Shown in pieces: positions 51,024 to 60,237 of a stretch of 64,000 nt of DNA (its first letter is position 1; the number at the start of each line of letters is the position of its first letter). The notes beneath the pieces were generated by a model that was given only the letters and a program-made list of their open reading frames with translations, was not told the origin of the DNA and searched no databases. Origin of the DNA: Sphingomonas sp. BGYR3. GTDB lineage: Bacteria; Pseudomonadota; Alphaproteobacteria; Sphingomonadales; Sphingomonadaceae. The stretch covers positions 1,994,001 to 2,058,000 of the forward strand of contig NZ_JANZNT010000001.1 in assembly GCF_025153455.1 (NCBI RefSeq), written 5' to 3'. Both the position numbers and the translations under genes were made by a program.

Positions 51024-54000
51024 GCGCCGGGGGCGCCGAGGCGCTCGAACGACACATAGGGCACAGGCTCTTCCGCATCGCCGATCGCGAGGGACGCCCG
51101 CTTGGTTCTGGCTTCGCGGTGCGAGGCGCTGTCCTGACCTGCGCCCACGTGGTCGGCGATCGGCCCGCCGACGATCTGATGGCCGGGTCGTTCCCGGTCG
51201 CGGCGGTTCGGATCGGCGACGTACACGATGTCGCCCTTCTCGAGATCGACGGCGACGTCGACGGACTGCCGGTAGCCTGGACGCGGCCGGACGAGGTCAT
51301 GGTGGCGGGCTTCCCGCTGGAACCGGGACTGACCGGAGCGCTGTTCGGCACCGGCCGGGTCAGCGGACGCGGTGCGATCGGATACGAGGCGCACGGCCGC
51401 TCGTATCACCTGCCGGAGGCGTGGGCGCTTGCAGACGCGTTCGTGTCGCCCGGCCACAGCGGCGGGCCCGTGGTCGACCGCGCGAGCGGCGCGGTCGCCG
51501 GCATCACCGTCGCGAACTTCTCCTCGACGACTGGCCTCTCCGGACCGTCCGGATTCGCCCTCCCCCTCAGCGCTCTCGTGGACGATGAGGCCATGGGCGG
51601 GGTGCTTCGCCAGGCCGAGGATCTCACACCCAGATATGGACCGCACCCGAACGCACCCGCCGCACTCGCCTGGTGCCGGGAGGCGACGCGGGCGGAGGTG
51701 GAGCGCATGTCGCGAGAGCGGCTTCTCGATCCGCAGCTGACGGTGGGCCGGCCGCGGCTGCGGGAGGAGCTGGTTCGTTTCCTCGAGGGCGACGCGGCGG
51801 TCTGGGCCGTTGTGGACCGGTCCGGCCTTGGCAAGTCGACGGCGCTCGCGACCATGGCGGCGGAGATAGCCGACAGGCCGACGCTGTTCCTCAGGGCGAT
51901 GGAGATCGATGCGGCGACGGGCGGCCTGAACGACCTGGTCGCATCCAAGTTACGGAAGGTCCGGGTCGCCTTCGCCGATGGCATTCCCGATCTCGGGGCC
52001 GTGGCTCGGAGCGGTTCCGCCCCGCTCGTCATCGTCGACGGGCTGAACGAGTCCCAGCTCTCGCCCACGGCGATGCGCGACGTTTGGCTCCCTAACGCGC
52101 TGCGCGACGCAGAGGGATGCAAGCTGGTCATCACTTGCCGTCCCGAGGCGTGGACGGACCTGCGCTTGCGCGTGCCGAAGGGTGCCTTCCACGGGCAGGG
52201 CGAGGGAGGCGACAACCCCGTCGGATTCCAGATCGGGGAGTTCAACGATGACGAGCGGCAGGCCTTCGTCGATCTGCGGTTCTCCCGGCGGCCGGGCGGG
52301 GCGGAGCACGTGCGGAATCCTCTGCTCCTGGGGATCGCGGCCGAACTCCGCGAGGAACTCGACGGCGCCAGGCTCTCGCGGTGGCGGCTCTTCGAGGAGT
52401 GGATCCGTCGCGATTGCGGGCGTGCGGCCGCCCGGGCGGGTGAAGCCGCGGAGGTCGTCGAGGGAACGCTCGAACGCGTCGCGGCTAGGTGCCTTCGCCA
52501 GGGTGTTCGATCGGTCGCGCTGTCCGATCCGGTGACCCGCGAACCGGGCTTCGGCGAACTGGTCCGCGAGCACCTACTCGTTAGCGAGGGTTCTCGCATC
52601 GGCTTTCGTTACGACTCGCTGTTCGAGCATCTCGTTGCGCGGTCGATCGACGTCGCCCGGCTCGAGGTGGAGAGCAGGCGCTGGCGCCACGAGGGACGCG
52701 ACATCGCCTGGCCGATCATCGTCGCGACATGCGAGCGCATCGCCGCAGAGGACGACCCGGTCGGGATCGCCGCGATGTGGGAGCTCCTCGACAAGGCCGA
52801 GGACCGGACCGCCTCCAACCTGCTGGATTGCGTCTGCGCGCTTCCCGCCCCCGAGGATGGCGAGGAGCGCCTGCTGGCGATGTTCGAGCGCGCCGGATCG
52901 CACGGCCTCTGGGGCTTCTCGCTGTCGCCATCCGTGGTCGACGCCGAGTGGCGCTGGGAGTTCTCGATCAAGGTGCTTCGAATCGCCGTCAGGGCCGCGT
53001 CCGGCTATGACTTCAGGGAGAACGACCTGTCGGTCCGCATGCGCTTCGCGAGGAGCGAGGGGCAGTTCGAGTTCCAGGGCTTCAAGGCCTTCGTGGAGTC
53101 GCTCCTAGCGAGCGACCGCCTGCTCCTGCTCGACGCGCTTGGCGCCTGGCACACGGACGGCACGCGGCTCGGCGAGATCTGGGGCGACAGCTCGCGCGAG
53201 AGCACGGTCTGGTCGTGGACGAGCTGCTGCTTCGTCTTCTGCCATGCATCGTTCACCGACGAGGAACTGCTGACGGCACCGTCCCCCGTGCACGCGGGCT
53301 CGGTCTTCCACGGCCTGGCCCTTGCCGATCCGGAGCGCCTCCTCCGCCTGGTCAATCAGCTTGCGGAGACCACCCCCCTGCCGGAGCGTCGGTTCCGCGC
53401 GGCGCTCTTCGCCCTTCGGGGCATGGCCGACGAGGTGGGTGAGGATCTGCGGGATCGGTATGTGCGGGCCTCGATGGAGCTCGGGCTGAAGCGCATCGCG
53501 GAACTTGAGGACCACGATCTCGCGAACCAGATCGTCGCCTGGTGTGCGGCGACGACCGACCTGCGCGAGGAGGCCTGGAGCCGGCTTCTCGCACTCGTGG
53601 ATGCCGGTCGCGCGGAAACGAGCGCGCTGCGGGCTTTCCTGACGCACAAGCCAGCGGAGGTCATGGAGCTGGCCTCGTCACGACCGGAGGGGTTCGCAAC
53701 CCAGGACGGGTCCATCATGCTCGACCTCGCGAGGTCGTCGATGTTCCCGACCGGCGCCGTCAGCGACGAGGTTGCCGCCCTACGGACAGGCATCCTGGCA
53801 GATGTGATCTCGGCGCAGGGCTTCTCGAAGCGTCTGGGCGGTGTCATCGAAGGCCTGCTCTACGAGTTCTCGGCGGAGCAGGCGAAGCGTGCTGGCGTAG
53901 TCAATTTGGCTTTGGAGGCGATCAGGGCCGGTTCGGCGTCCGAGCTCATCGTCTACTTCGCAGGCGATCAGAACGCCGCCCTCGCCGGCGGGCGGCTTGC

Positions 54001-54328
54001 CCACGCCGATATGCTCGCCCGCGCCTTCGCCCGCGAGTGCCCGGATCCCGAGCTCGTCGAGCACATCCTCTCGCTGCGCCTGCTCCGGGCGGCTCGCACC
54101 GGTGAAGAGGCCGGCGGGGTCTTGGTCGACGTCATAAAGGCTGGCATCGAGCGCCTCGGGGTCGAGCGTGTCGAGCATGAGATCCTGAGGGTCCGCATGT
54201 TCTTCGATCGCCCGCCTGGCAGGTGGAATTCCACTCTCGCCGACATCGCTCGCGAGGTCGGCCAGCCGGCATTCGACGATGTCGTCGAGCGCCTGATGCT
54301 CGCGACGGATGACGAAAGCGGTTCCTAG
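51020..54328 (+). CDS. Trypsin-like protease fused to a STAND-type NTPase
   Basis: 1102 residues from GTG 51020. N-terminal trypsin-like domain with a full triad: His43 (LTCAHVVGD), Asp70 (VHDVALLEIDG) and Ser147 (SPGHSGGPVVD). Then a P-loop domain with Walker A DRSGLGKST at about residue 267 and Walker B PLVIVDGLNES at about 338. It ends in a long helical repeat region from about residue 520. No signal peptide, so the protease is cytoplasmic. It resembles effector-STAND proteins where NTP-driven assembly activates proteolysis. Overlap with trypco1 shows tight co-expression. Confidence 0.87.
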   Translation: MSAGGAEALERHIGHRLFRIADREGRPLGSGFAVRGAVLTCAHVVGDRPADDLMAGSFPVAAVRIGDVHDVALLEIDGDVDGLPVAWTRPDEVMVAGFPLEPGLTGALFGTGRVSGRGAIGYEAHGRSYHLPEAWALADAFVSPGHSGGPVVDRASGAVAGITVANFSSTTGLSGPSGFALPLSALVDDEAMGGVLRQAEDLTPRYGPHPNAPAALAWCREATRAEVERMSRERLLDPQLTVGRPRLREELVRFLEGDAAVWAVVDRSGLGKSTALATMAAEIADRPTLFLRAMEIDAATGGLNDLVASKLRKVRVAFADGIPDLGAVARSGSAPLVIVDGLNESQLSPTAMRDVWLPNALRDAEGCKLVITCRPEAWTDLRLRVPKGAFHGQGEGGDNPVGFQIGEFNDDERQAFVDLRFSRRPGGAEHVRNPLLLGIAAELREELDGARLSRWRLFEEWIRRDCGRAAARAGEAAEVVEGTLERVAARCLRQGVRSVALSDPVTREPGFGELVREHLLVSEGSRIGFRYDSLFEHLVARSIDVARLEVESRRWRHEGRDIAWPIIVATCERIAAEDDPVGIAAMWELLDKAEDRTASNLLDCVCALPAPEDGEERLLAMFERAGSHGLWGFSLSPSVVDAEWRWEFSIKVLRIAVRAASGYDFRENDLSVRMRFARSEGQFEFQGFKAFVESLLASDRLLLLDALGAWHTDGTRLGEIWGDSSRESTVWSWTSCCFVFCHASFTDEELLTAPSPVHAGSVFHGLALADPERLLRLVNQLAETTPLPERRFRAALFALRGMADEVGEDLRDRYVRASMELGLKRIAELEDHDLANQIVAWCAATTDLREEAWSRLLALVDAGRAETSALRAFLTHKPAEVMELASSRPEGFATQDGSIMLDLARSSMFPTGAVSDEVAALRTGILADVISAQGFSKRLGGVIEGLLYEFSAEQAKRAGVVNLALEAIRAGSASELIVYFAGDQNAALAGGRLAHADMLARAFARECPDPELVEHILSLRLLRAARTGEEAGGVLVDVIKAGIERLGVERVEHEILRVRMFFDRPPGRWNSTLADIAREVGQPAFDDVVERLMLATDDESGS

Positions 54329-55103
54329 TTACCGAACATCGTAGGATTCCCTTACCCATCGACTTCACGAAGATGACCCTGCCGGCGGCCGCGGCGTAGG
54401 CTGCCCTCGTCATCGTGGGGTCGTCGCGCGCGACGTAGAGCGGACCGGAGGCCTCGCTCGCGCGCCGATCCTGGAACGCGTGTGCAGGCACCGGCTCGGC
54501 GAAAGGAAGCTGCCTCTCGACCACCTCGCGAGGTGGATGCCAGCAGGTGTTCCTGCAGCCTGCGCTGAGGACCGACGCGAGGGGCGAAGCGTCTGCGCCC
54601 GCGCCGGTGAGGTCGAGGTCGTCATGCTGTAGCGACCGACACGTAGGACGTCGATGTCCAGCCATACAGCTGAACACCGCAACATGACGACCGGCTCGAT
54701 CGCAGTGATCGCATCTCCCGTGATGACGGCCTCGAAGGACTAATCGGCGGCAGCTTTCGGGATCATCTGCGTCGCACCTAATGTCGGCTTATGGGGCGCA
54801 TTCCCGACCGGCAGCTAAAGATGAAACCAGTCCCGCAGCTTTTGGGCCGGTTGCTGACAGGCAGCTTCCAGCCGAGCAGAACGGCAAAGCTGACTTTGGG
54901 AAGTAGCTCATCGGCTGGCAGCTAACGACCAGAGCCGGTCGTTTAGATTAGCCATCGCGAACGGCAGCTACTGACAGAAGCCGCCGAACCGTCCGCGAAC
55001 ATAGTCGATCACGACTTCGGGAATGTCGAAGAAATCCAAAGGCGATGCTGATCTCCCCCGAGCAACATCCTATCGCAGACCGGCGAGAGCCAACAGCGCA
55101 GTT
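54329..55103. other. Intergenic region between the STAND and Argonaute loci
   Basis: 775 bases. No supported gene; the - strand frame 54132-54677 partly overlaps the STAND gene and looks non-coding or decayed. The second half carries the spaced GGCAGCT motif listed separately. The helicase gene ends at 55104. Confidence 0.5.
54749..54969. repeat. Five spaced copies of a GGCAGCT motif
   Basis: GGCAGCT at 54749, 54810, 54860, 54917 and 54963, spaced 46-61 bases apart, with partly similar flanks (CCGGCAGCTAAAGA, TGGCAGCTAACGA, ACGGCAGCTACTGA). Another copy lies at 45456. Probably decayed copies of an intergenic repeat. Spacers are not conserved in length and the repeat is too short for a CRISPR array. 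Confidence 0.5.
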
Positions 55104-57617
55104 TTATTTGCTCATCGGCTTCGGTTCGAGCCGCTTGAAAATGGCCTCGATGTCCCAGCGGTTATCTTCCGTTTCCTTGCCGATCGCGATCAGCCGCTCC
55201 ATCGGTGTGTGCTTGCGCAGATCCTCGATCAGCGCCAGCAGTTCGTCGCGCAGCGCCGCCAGCGCCGATGGCTGGCATAGGCTCATGTCGGCCGAGGGAT
55301 TGGCTTGGGCATGCGCCTTGCCCGCCGGACCGACAAACGCGAGGCCGAGGATGTCGTAGTCGGGATAGGTCTGCGCCATCCATTCGAGATGGTCGTGACC
55401 CTGCGAGATGTCCTTCTTGAAATAGGTTGCCGGGTCGTTCTTGTCAGTCTTCAGCTCAAATCCGAGCTGACGGGGCGTGGCGTCGTCGCGCCACAGCACG
55501 TCGGGTCCGGTGTCTCCATCATTGTCGGGCCTCGTCGCGGTGAAGCCGAGCAGCTCCCCGAGCGCGCGCACGCCGGCTTCCGCCTGCCTGGGATCGCCAT
55601 GGTCGATAAGCGCGAGCGCCTGCGCGATCTTTTCCACCTCCGCTTCGAACTTATTGCCGTGGCTGTAGCGCAGCAGCCCTTGCAGCGAGCGGCCAAAGGC
55701 GTTCATCTCGGGAATTGTCTTGCCGCCGGCGCTCGGGGTCGGCCGCGGCAGCGTCATGCCGTTGCCGAGCCGCCTCATCGCATGCCCATAGGCGGCCCGC
55801 GCCGCTTCCTTGTCGCCCTCGCGCTCGAAGGCAGCGCCGAGCCATAGCGCGTGCCATCCGCCGAGCGGCGTGTCGTGCTGTGCGGTGGTGTCGACCGTTT
55901 TCTCCAGCTCCCGTCGCGCCATCGCCGGATCGTCGTGCCACATCGCCGCGGCATATTTGGCTTCGCTGAGCGCCGCCGCCACCATGAAGGGCTCGGCCGC
56001 GTTGTGCCGGGCGAGCTGGTGCTGGTCGAGTTCGGCGAGCTTCACCTCCCGCTGGTAGTAGTCGAGCCAGCCTTCATCGCGGCCCAGCACGCGCTCGATC
56101 AGCGCGATCGCCTGCTTGCGGCTGTCGATGCCGAACGCCTCCTGCACCTCGCGCCCGATCAGCACCTGCTTCTGCAGGAGCGGCGGCAGCAGCGCGAGGT
56201 TGCGGTCGTTGCCGAGCCATTTGTCGAGGTCGTCGCCCTGAATGAGAAATGCGCCATAGTCGTTGCGGCCGCGATTGATCCGCCCGAACAGTTGCGCGAG
56301 CCTGTTGGCGACGCGCACCGCATGGACGTTGTTCATCCGTAGAAACTCCCACTGGTAACGCTCCAGCAGCGAGGTTCCCGACGGCAGCCCCTCCATGATC
56401 ATGATCCGGCAGGTATCGTGCGGCAGGTCGATGCCGTCGACCCGCGAGACCAAAGTGAACGCGCCCTCGTCGGCCTTGCGGAACGCATCAAGCTGCTCGG
56501 AAAAATCCTCCCGCGCCGGAGGCTCCGCGACCTTCGCCCAAGCCTTGGCGCGCTCATAGTCAGGCACCGCGATCACGACCTTCTGCGTCTCGACCAGCTT
56601 TTCCGCGAAGTCGGGGCCGAAGCCGTTCTTGACCTTGCGGCCGCTGACGATGAGGCGCTCGCCGTTGCCGGCATCGTTCGACGGCGTGACTGTGACGTCG
56701 GGCTTGCGACCGAAAGCGCGGATGAAATCGGTCTGGCTCTGCAGCGTTGCCGAGAGATAGACGCGCCGCACCTTCTGCTGGAAGATGTCGAGCGCCAGCG
56801 AGGGCAGGAACGGCGGCGTCAGTTCGAAGGCGCCGCGCGTGAACACCGCGGCGCATACATTGATTCGATCCTCGAGCCAGGCGAACGGATAGGTCAGCTC
56901 GTCATGATCCTTGATCCCGTGCCGCAGCAGGATCTCGAGCAGGCGTTCGCTGCGCTCGTAGAGGCCATGCGGCGCGACGAACGCGGTCGAATGCCGCGAC
57001 AAGTCTAGCGCGTCCCGGAACCGCCCCGCAATGCCGAGTTCCTGGAAATGCGGCTTGAACAGCTCCGCGATCTCCTTGAACAAATCCTCATGGTTATAGA
57101 CGTCGACGCGCAGCGTGAACGCGTCGCGCAGCAGGCTCTCGGCGACATGGGCGTCGTCGAAGATGATCGCCTGCGGGAAGAAGCGGTTGCGCAGCGCGCT
57201 ATGGCCGTTGAACAGCGCGGCATAGGTCGTGATGCAAAAGGCCTTGCCGGTCTCGAACAGGTCGTTCGAAAATCCCTTCCGGACGCGGGTCGAATGATCG
57301 ATGCCGATTCGGTCCGCTTCTTCAGACGTCTGGCGCACCAGATCGATCGTCGAACAAACGTACAGAACGTTCTGCAGGCCCTCGTTCACCAGGCTCTGCG
57401 CGATCAACAGGCCGACGATAGTCTTGCCTGCGCCGGTGTTGAGCGAAACCAGCACATCCTGCCGGTCGCGTGCGGCATTCCACTCGGTGAGCGCCTTGTC
57501 CTGGCCGCGCCATAGGTCGTTGAACGTGCCGGACAAGCTCGGCAGCGTTTCGAAGATCCGGATCGGATCGGTCGGCGCTGGCGCTTTCTTGGCGCTACCG
57601 AGCTTAGAAAAGTCCAT
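55104..57617 (-). CDS. DEAD/DEAH helicase with C-terminal PD-(D/E)XK-like domain
   Basis: 837 residues from ATG 57617 (GTG 57620 also in frame; GAGGGGG lies just upstream). Superfamily 2 motifs: Q-like GQDKALTEW, motif I SLNTGAGKTIVG, motif II IFDDAHVAES, motif III YLSATLQS, motif VI LAQLFGRINRGRND. The C-terminal about 130 residues carry a nuclease-like core: GPDVLW (Asp at about 706), LGFELKTDK (Glu and Lys at about 721 and 723) and SQGHDHLEW. It would unwind DNA and perhaps cut it. Divergent from the Argonaute gene across 196 bases, so likely the same system. Confidence 0.85.
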   Translation of the reverse strand: MDFSKLGSAKKAPAPTDPIRIFETLPSLSGTFNDLWRGQDKALTEWNAARDRQDVLVSLNTGAGKTIVGLLIAQSLVNEGLQNVLYVCSTIDLVRQTSEEADRIGIDHSTRVRKGFSNDLFETGKAFCITTYAALFNGHSALRNRFFPQAIIFDDAHVAESLLRDAFTLRVDVYNHEDLFKEIAELFKPHFQELGIAGRFRDALDLSRHSTAFVAPHGLYERSERLLEILLRHGIKDHDELTYPFAWLEDRINVCAAVFTRGAFELTPPFLPSLALDIFQQKVRRVYLSATLQSQTDFIRAFGRKPDVTVTPSNDAGNGERLIVSGRKVKNGFGPDFAEKLVETQKVVIAVPDYERAKAWAKVAEPPAREDFSEQLDAFRKADEGAFTLVSRVDGIDLPHDTCRIMIMEGLPSGTSLLERYQWEFLRMNNVHAVRVANRLAQLFGRINRGRNDYGAFLIQGDDLDKWLGNDRNLALLPPLLQKQVLIGREVQEAFGIDSRKQAIALIERVLGRDEGWLDYYQREVKLAELDQHQLARHNAAEPFMVAAALSEAKYAAAMWHDDPAMARRELEKTVDTTAQHDTPLGGWHALWLGAAFEREGDKEAARAAYGHAMRRLGNGMTLPRPTPSAGGKTIPEMNAFGRSLQGLLRYSHGNKFEAEVEKIAQALALIDHGDPRQAEAGVRALGELLGFTATRPDNDGDTGPDVLWRDDATPRQLGFELKTDKNDPATYFKKDISQGHDHLEWMAQTYPDYDILGLAFVGPAGKAHAQANPSADMSLCQPSALAALRDELLALIEDLRKHTPMERLIAIGKETEDNRWDIEAIFKRLEPKPMSK

Positions 57618-57813
57618 CACAAGCCCCCTCGGTGAAATCTGAAGATGGAGCCTAACAGGCTTTCAGCCAATGCATTTCTTGTTCGTCGTCGCGGAAAGCT
57701 TCCACCTGAAAAGCAATGGCGACCGCTAGGATGGACCGAACAGGGACTATCGCGCCTACACAGTATCATTTTGCCGGCTTGGACATATCGGGAACGAATG
57801 CTATTATGAACGG

Positions 57814-60237
57814 GTGAAAGCTCAGTTCCAGACGCGCGAGCGCGAAGATGCCGGGCGCAGCGCCGCTGCCCAGCCACCCATCAAGCAGTTCAGCTATACT
57901 GACCGGCTGAGCCTAAATCTCGCGGCCGTCCGCTTTTCGAGCGAGGATTTCGAAGCTGGCCGAACCGCTTACAGGGATGAGGAGCAGTATCGCGCGCTGC
58001 GCGAGACACATCAGTCAACGCATGCCTTCCGCTATGACGCGCGGGATTCGGCGATCTACGACATCCCGATGGCGGGCGGCGCCGCGCCACTCGGTACACC
58101 CGTCAGGATCAAGACGCAGGATCATCTCGCGCTCCTCGGAAAGGCCGTCAATCACGCGCTGCTCGACTGGCTGGCGCCGCGCCGGACGATCTTGAGGCGC
58201 GCGCGCCCGCTCCAGTGCTGGGGCAATCGCAAAGCCTCCTTGCTTTCTGCGGCGGTCCGCGACCAAGGCTTGGCGGAGATCAAGGGTCTCGATGTCCTTG
58301 TCCGTCACAGCTTCGACCTGCGCGTGCTCGGCGCGCCGCATCAGGGTGTCGAGCCATATCTGGCGCTGATGCTCGACGTCAGCACATCCAACGAGCTCGA
58401 GATTCCGGTGGGCGAGTTGCTGCGCGAGCGGTTCGATCCCATCGGCCGGTATGTCTGCGTGCGCGCCGATAGCGGCCAGGACAATGTACTGGCGCGGTTG
58501 GAGACGCTTGGCAGGGTCGTGGGCGTGGATGGCGGCAAGCTGCAGCTCAACGACTTCGCCGGCGAGGAGTTCGTCGACGCCGACAGCGTCACGCTGGAGC
58601 CGCGGCTGGAGAATCTCGATGCCCTGGTCCGCCATTTCTATCCACGCGATGCGCCGAAGATTTTGGAGGGTTTGCGCAAGCGGCGCGCGCCTTTCTCAAC
58701 CGCGAACGACAAGCTGGCAAAAATTCGCGAGGTCCATGGCGGCGTCGCCGGCCATCTCGAGACGATTCGCGTCGCCGGCATGGCGATCGAGGTCGGAGCG
58801 CTTCTGCAGCGGGGAAACAACCTCTTCCCGCCGCTGATCTCGACTGATCGGCCCGGTTTCCTGTTCGGCGCGCAAGGGCGCGAGACGGGCGCTTATCCGG
58901 ACGTGGGCGTGAAACAGCACGGTCCGTACAAATATATGCAGCATGAGCGCAACGAGCCGGTCGTTGCGATCATTTGCGAGTCGCGCTTCCGGGGCCGGAT
59001 CGACCAGCTCGCTCGGACTCTCAGGGACGGCGTCGCCGAGGATGCGTGGCAGGATGCCATGAGGGGGCGCAACAAGGTCCCCGAAAACCCTTTTCGTGGC
59101 GGGCTGATCGGCAAGCTCCGCCTGTCGCGGGTTCAGTTCGAATTCGAGGAGGTCGCCGAGCCGACGCCCGAGGCGTATCGCGAGGCGATCCAGCGGCTGT
59201 TGACCCGGCTCCCCGAGACGCCCGACCTTGCGCTCGTGCAGATCCGGGCCGACTTCAAGCAGCTGCGCAACGACCGCAATCCCTATTTCGCCGCCAAGGC
59301 AGCGTTCATGGCGGTCGGCGTTCCGGTGCAGAGCGTGCAGGCCGAGACCGCCGACATGCAGCCGTCCAACCTGGCCTATATGGCGAACAATCTCGCACTC
59401 GCCGCCTATGCGAAGCTGGGCGGGTCACCCTTCGTCATATCGACGCGGATGCCGGCAACACACGAGCTGGTCGTGGGGCTGGGCTATACCGAGGTCAGCG
59501 AAGGCCGTTTTGGACCTAAGTCGCGGTTCGTGGGCATTACCACCGTTTTCCAGGGCGATGGCCGCTATCTCGTCTGGGGCCAAACCCGCGAGGTCGAGTT
59601 CGAGAATTACGCCGATGCGCTGCTCGCCAGTCTCAAGACCACGATCGACACGGTGCGCAAGGAAAACAACTGGCAGCCGCGCGACCGCGTGCGCCTGGTC
59701 TTCCATGTCTACAAGCCGCTGAAGCATGTCGAGATCGACGCGATCAAGCAGCTTGTTCAGGAATTACTGAAAGGCGAGCACGAGGTCGAGTTCGCCTTTC
59801 TCGATATTTCTCGCTTCCATGATTTCGCGCTGTTCGCCCCTTCGCAGGAAGGCGCTACCTATTACGCCGACAGGCGGCGCCTCCTGAAAGGTATCGGCGT
59901 TCCACTGCGCGGCATCTGCCTTCAGCTCGACGAGCGTTCCGTGCTCCTGCAACTGACCGGATCGAAGGAGGTCAAGACGAACGAACAGGGTTTGCCCCGT
60001 CCGCTGCGGCTGACTCTCCATCCCGAGTCCGACTTCCGCGACCTGACCTATCTGGCACGGCAGGTCTACAGCTTCTCCTATCTGTCCTGGCGGAGTTATT
60101 TCCCGGCGATCGAGCCTGTCTCGATCACCTATTCGCGCCTCATCGCCAATGCGCTCGGAAATCTTCGATCGGTGCCGAACTGGAACAGCACGTTCCTGAC
60201 CGCCGGACCGCTGCGTAGCAGGATGTGGTTCCTCTGA
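57814..60237 (+). CDS. Long prokaryotic Argonaute, catalytic residues apparently lost
   Basis: 807 residues from GTG 57814. The C-terminal half is recognisable MID-PIWI: MID segment NPYFAAKAAFMAVGVPVQSVQAE with the Tyr/Lys/Gln pocket residues, then PSNLAYMANNLALAAYAKLGG, PFVISTRMPATHELVVGLGYTEV and the end PVSITYSRLIANALGNL with a hydrophobic C-terminus (SRMWFL). The first DEDX aspartate should follow VVG(L/I) but is Gly (VVGLGY), and the third acidic site (FHVYKPLKHVE) lacks the Asp. So it probably binds guide and target without cutting, as long-B Argonautes do, and signals through the next gene. The frame overlaps that gene by 13 bases. Confidence 0.88.
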   Translation: MKAQFQTREREDAGRSAAAQPPIKQFSYTDRLSLNLAAVRFSSEDFEAGRTAYRDEEQYRALRETHQSTHAFRYDARDSAIYDIPMAGGAAPLGTPVRIKTQDHLALLGKAVNHALLDWLAPRRTILRRARPLQCWGNRKASLLSAAVRDQGLAEIKGLDVLVRHSFDLRVLGAPHQGVEPYLALMLDVSTSNELEIPVGELLRERFDPIGRYVCVRADSGQDNVLARLETLGRVVGVDGGKLQLNDFAGEEFVDADSVTLEPRLENLDALVRHFYPRDAPKILEGLRKRRAPFSTANDKLAKIREVHGGVAGHLETIRVAGMAIEVGALLQRGNNLFPPLISTDRPGFLFGAQGRETGAYPDVGVKQHGPYKYMQHERNEPVVAIICESRFRGRIDQLARTLRDGVAEDAWQDAMRGRNKVPENPFRGGLIGKLRLSRVQFEFEEVAEPTPEAYREAIQRLLTRLPETPDLALVQIRADFKQLRNDRNPYFAAKAAFMAVGVPVQSVQAETADMQPSNLAYMANNLALAAYAKLGGSPFVISTRMPATHELVVGLGYTEVSEGRFGPKSRFVGITTVFQGDGRYLVWGQTREVEFENYADALLASLKTTIDTVRKENNWQPRDRVRLVFHVYKPLKHVEIDAIKQLVQELLKGEHEVEFAFLDISRFHDFALFAPSQEGATYYADRRRLLKGIGVPLRGICLQLDERSVLLQLTGSKEVKTNEQGLPRPLRLTLHPESDFRDLTYLARQVYSFSYLSWRSYFPAIEPVSITYSRLIANALGNLRSVPNWNSTFLTAGPLRSRMWFL

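Noticed and set aside
54749..54969. CRISPR array
   Set aside because: The repeat is only about 7 bases, flanks vary, and there are no cas genes.
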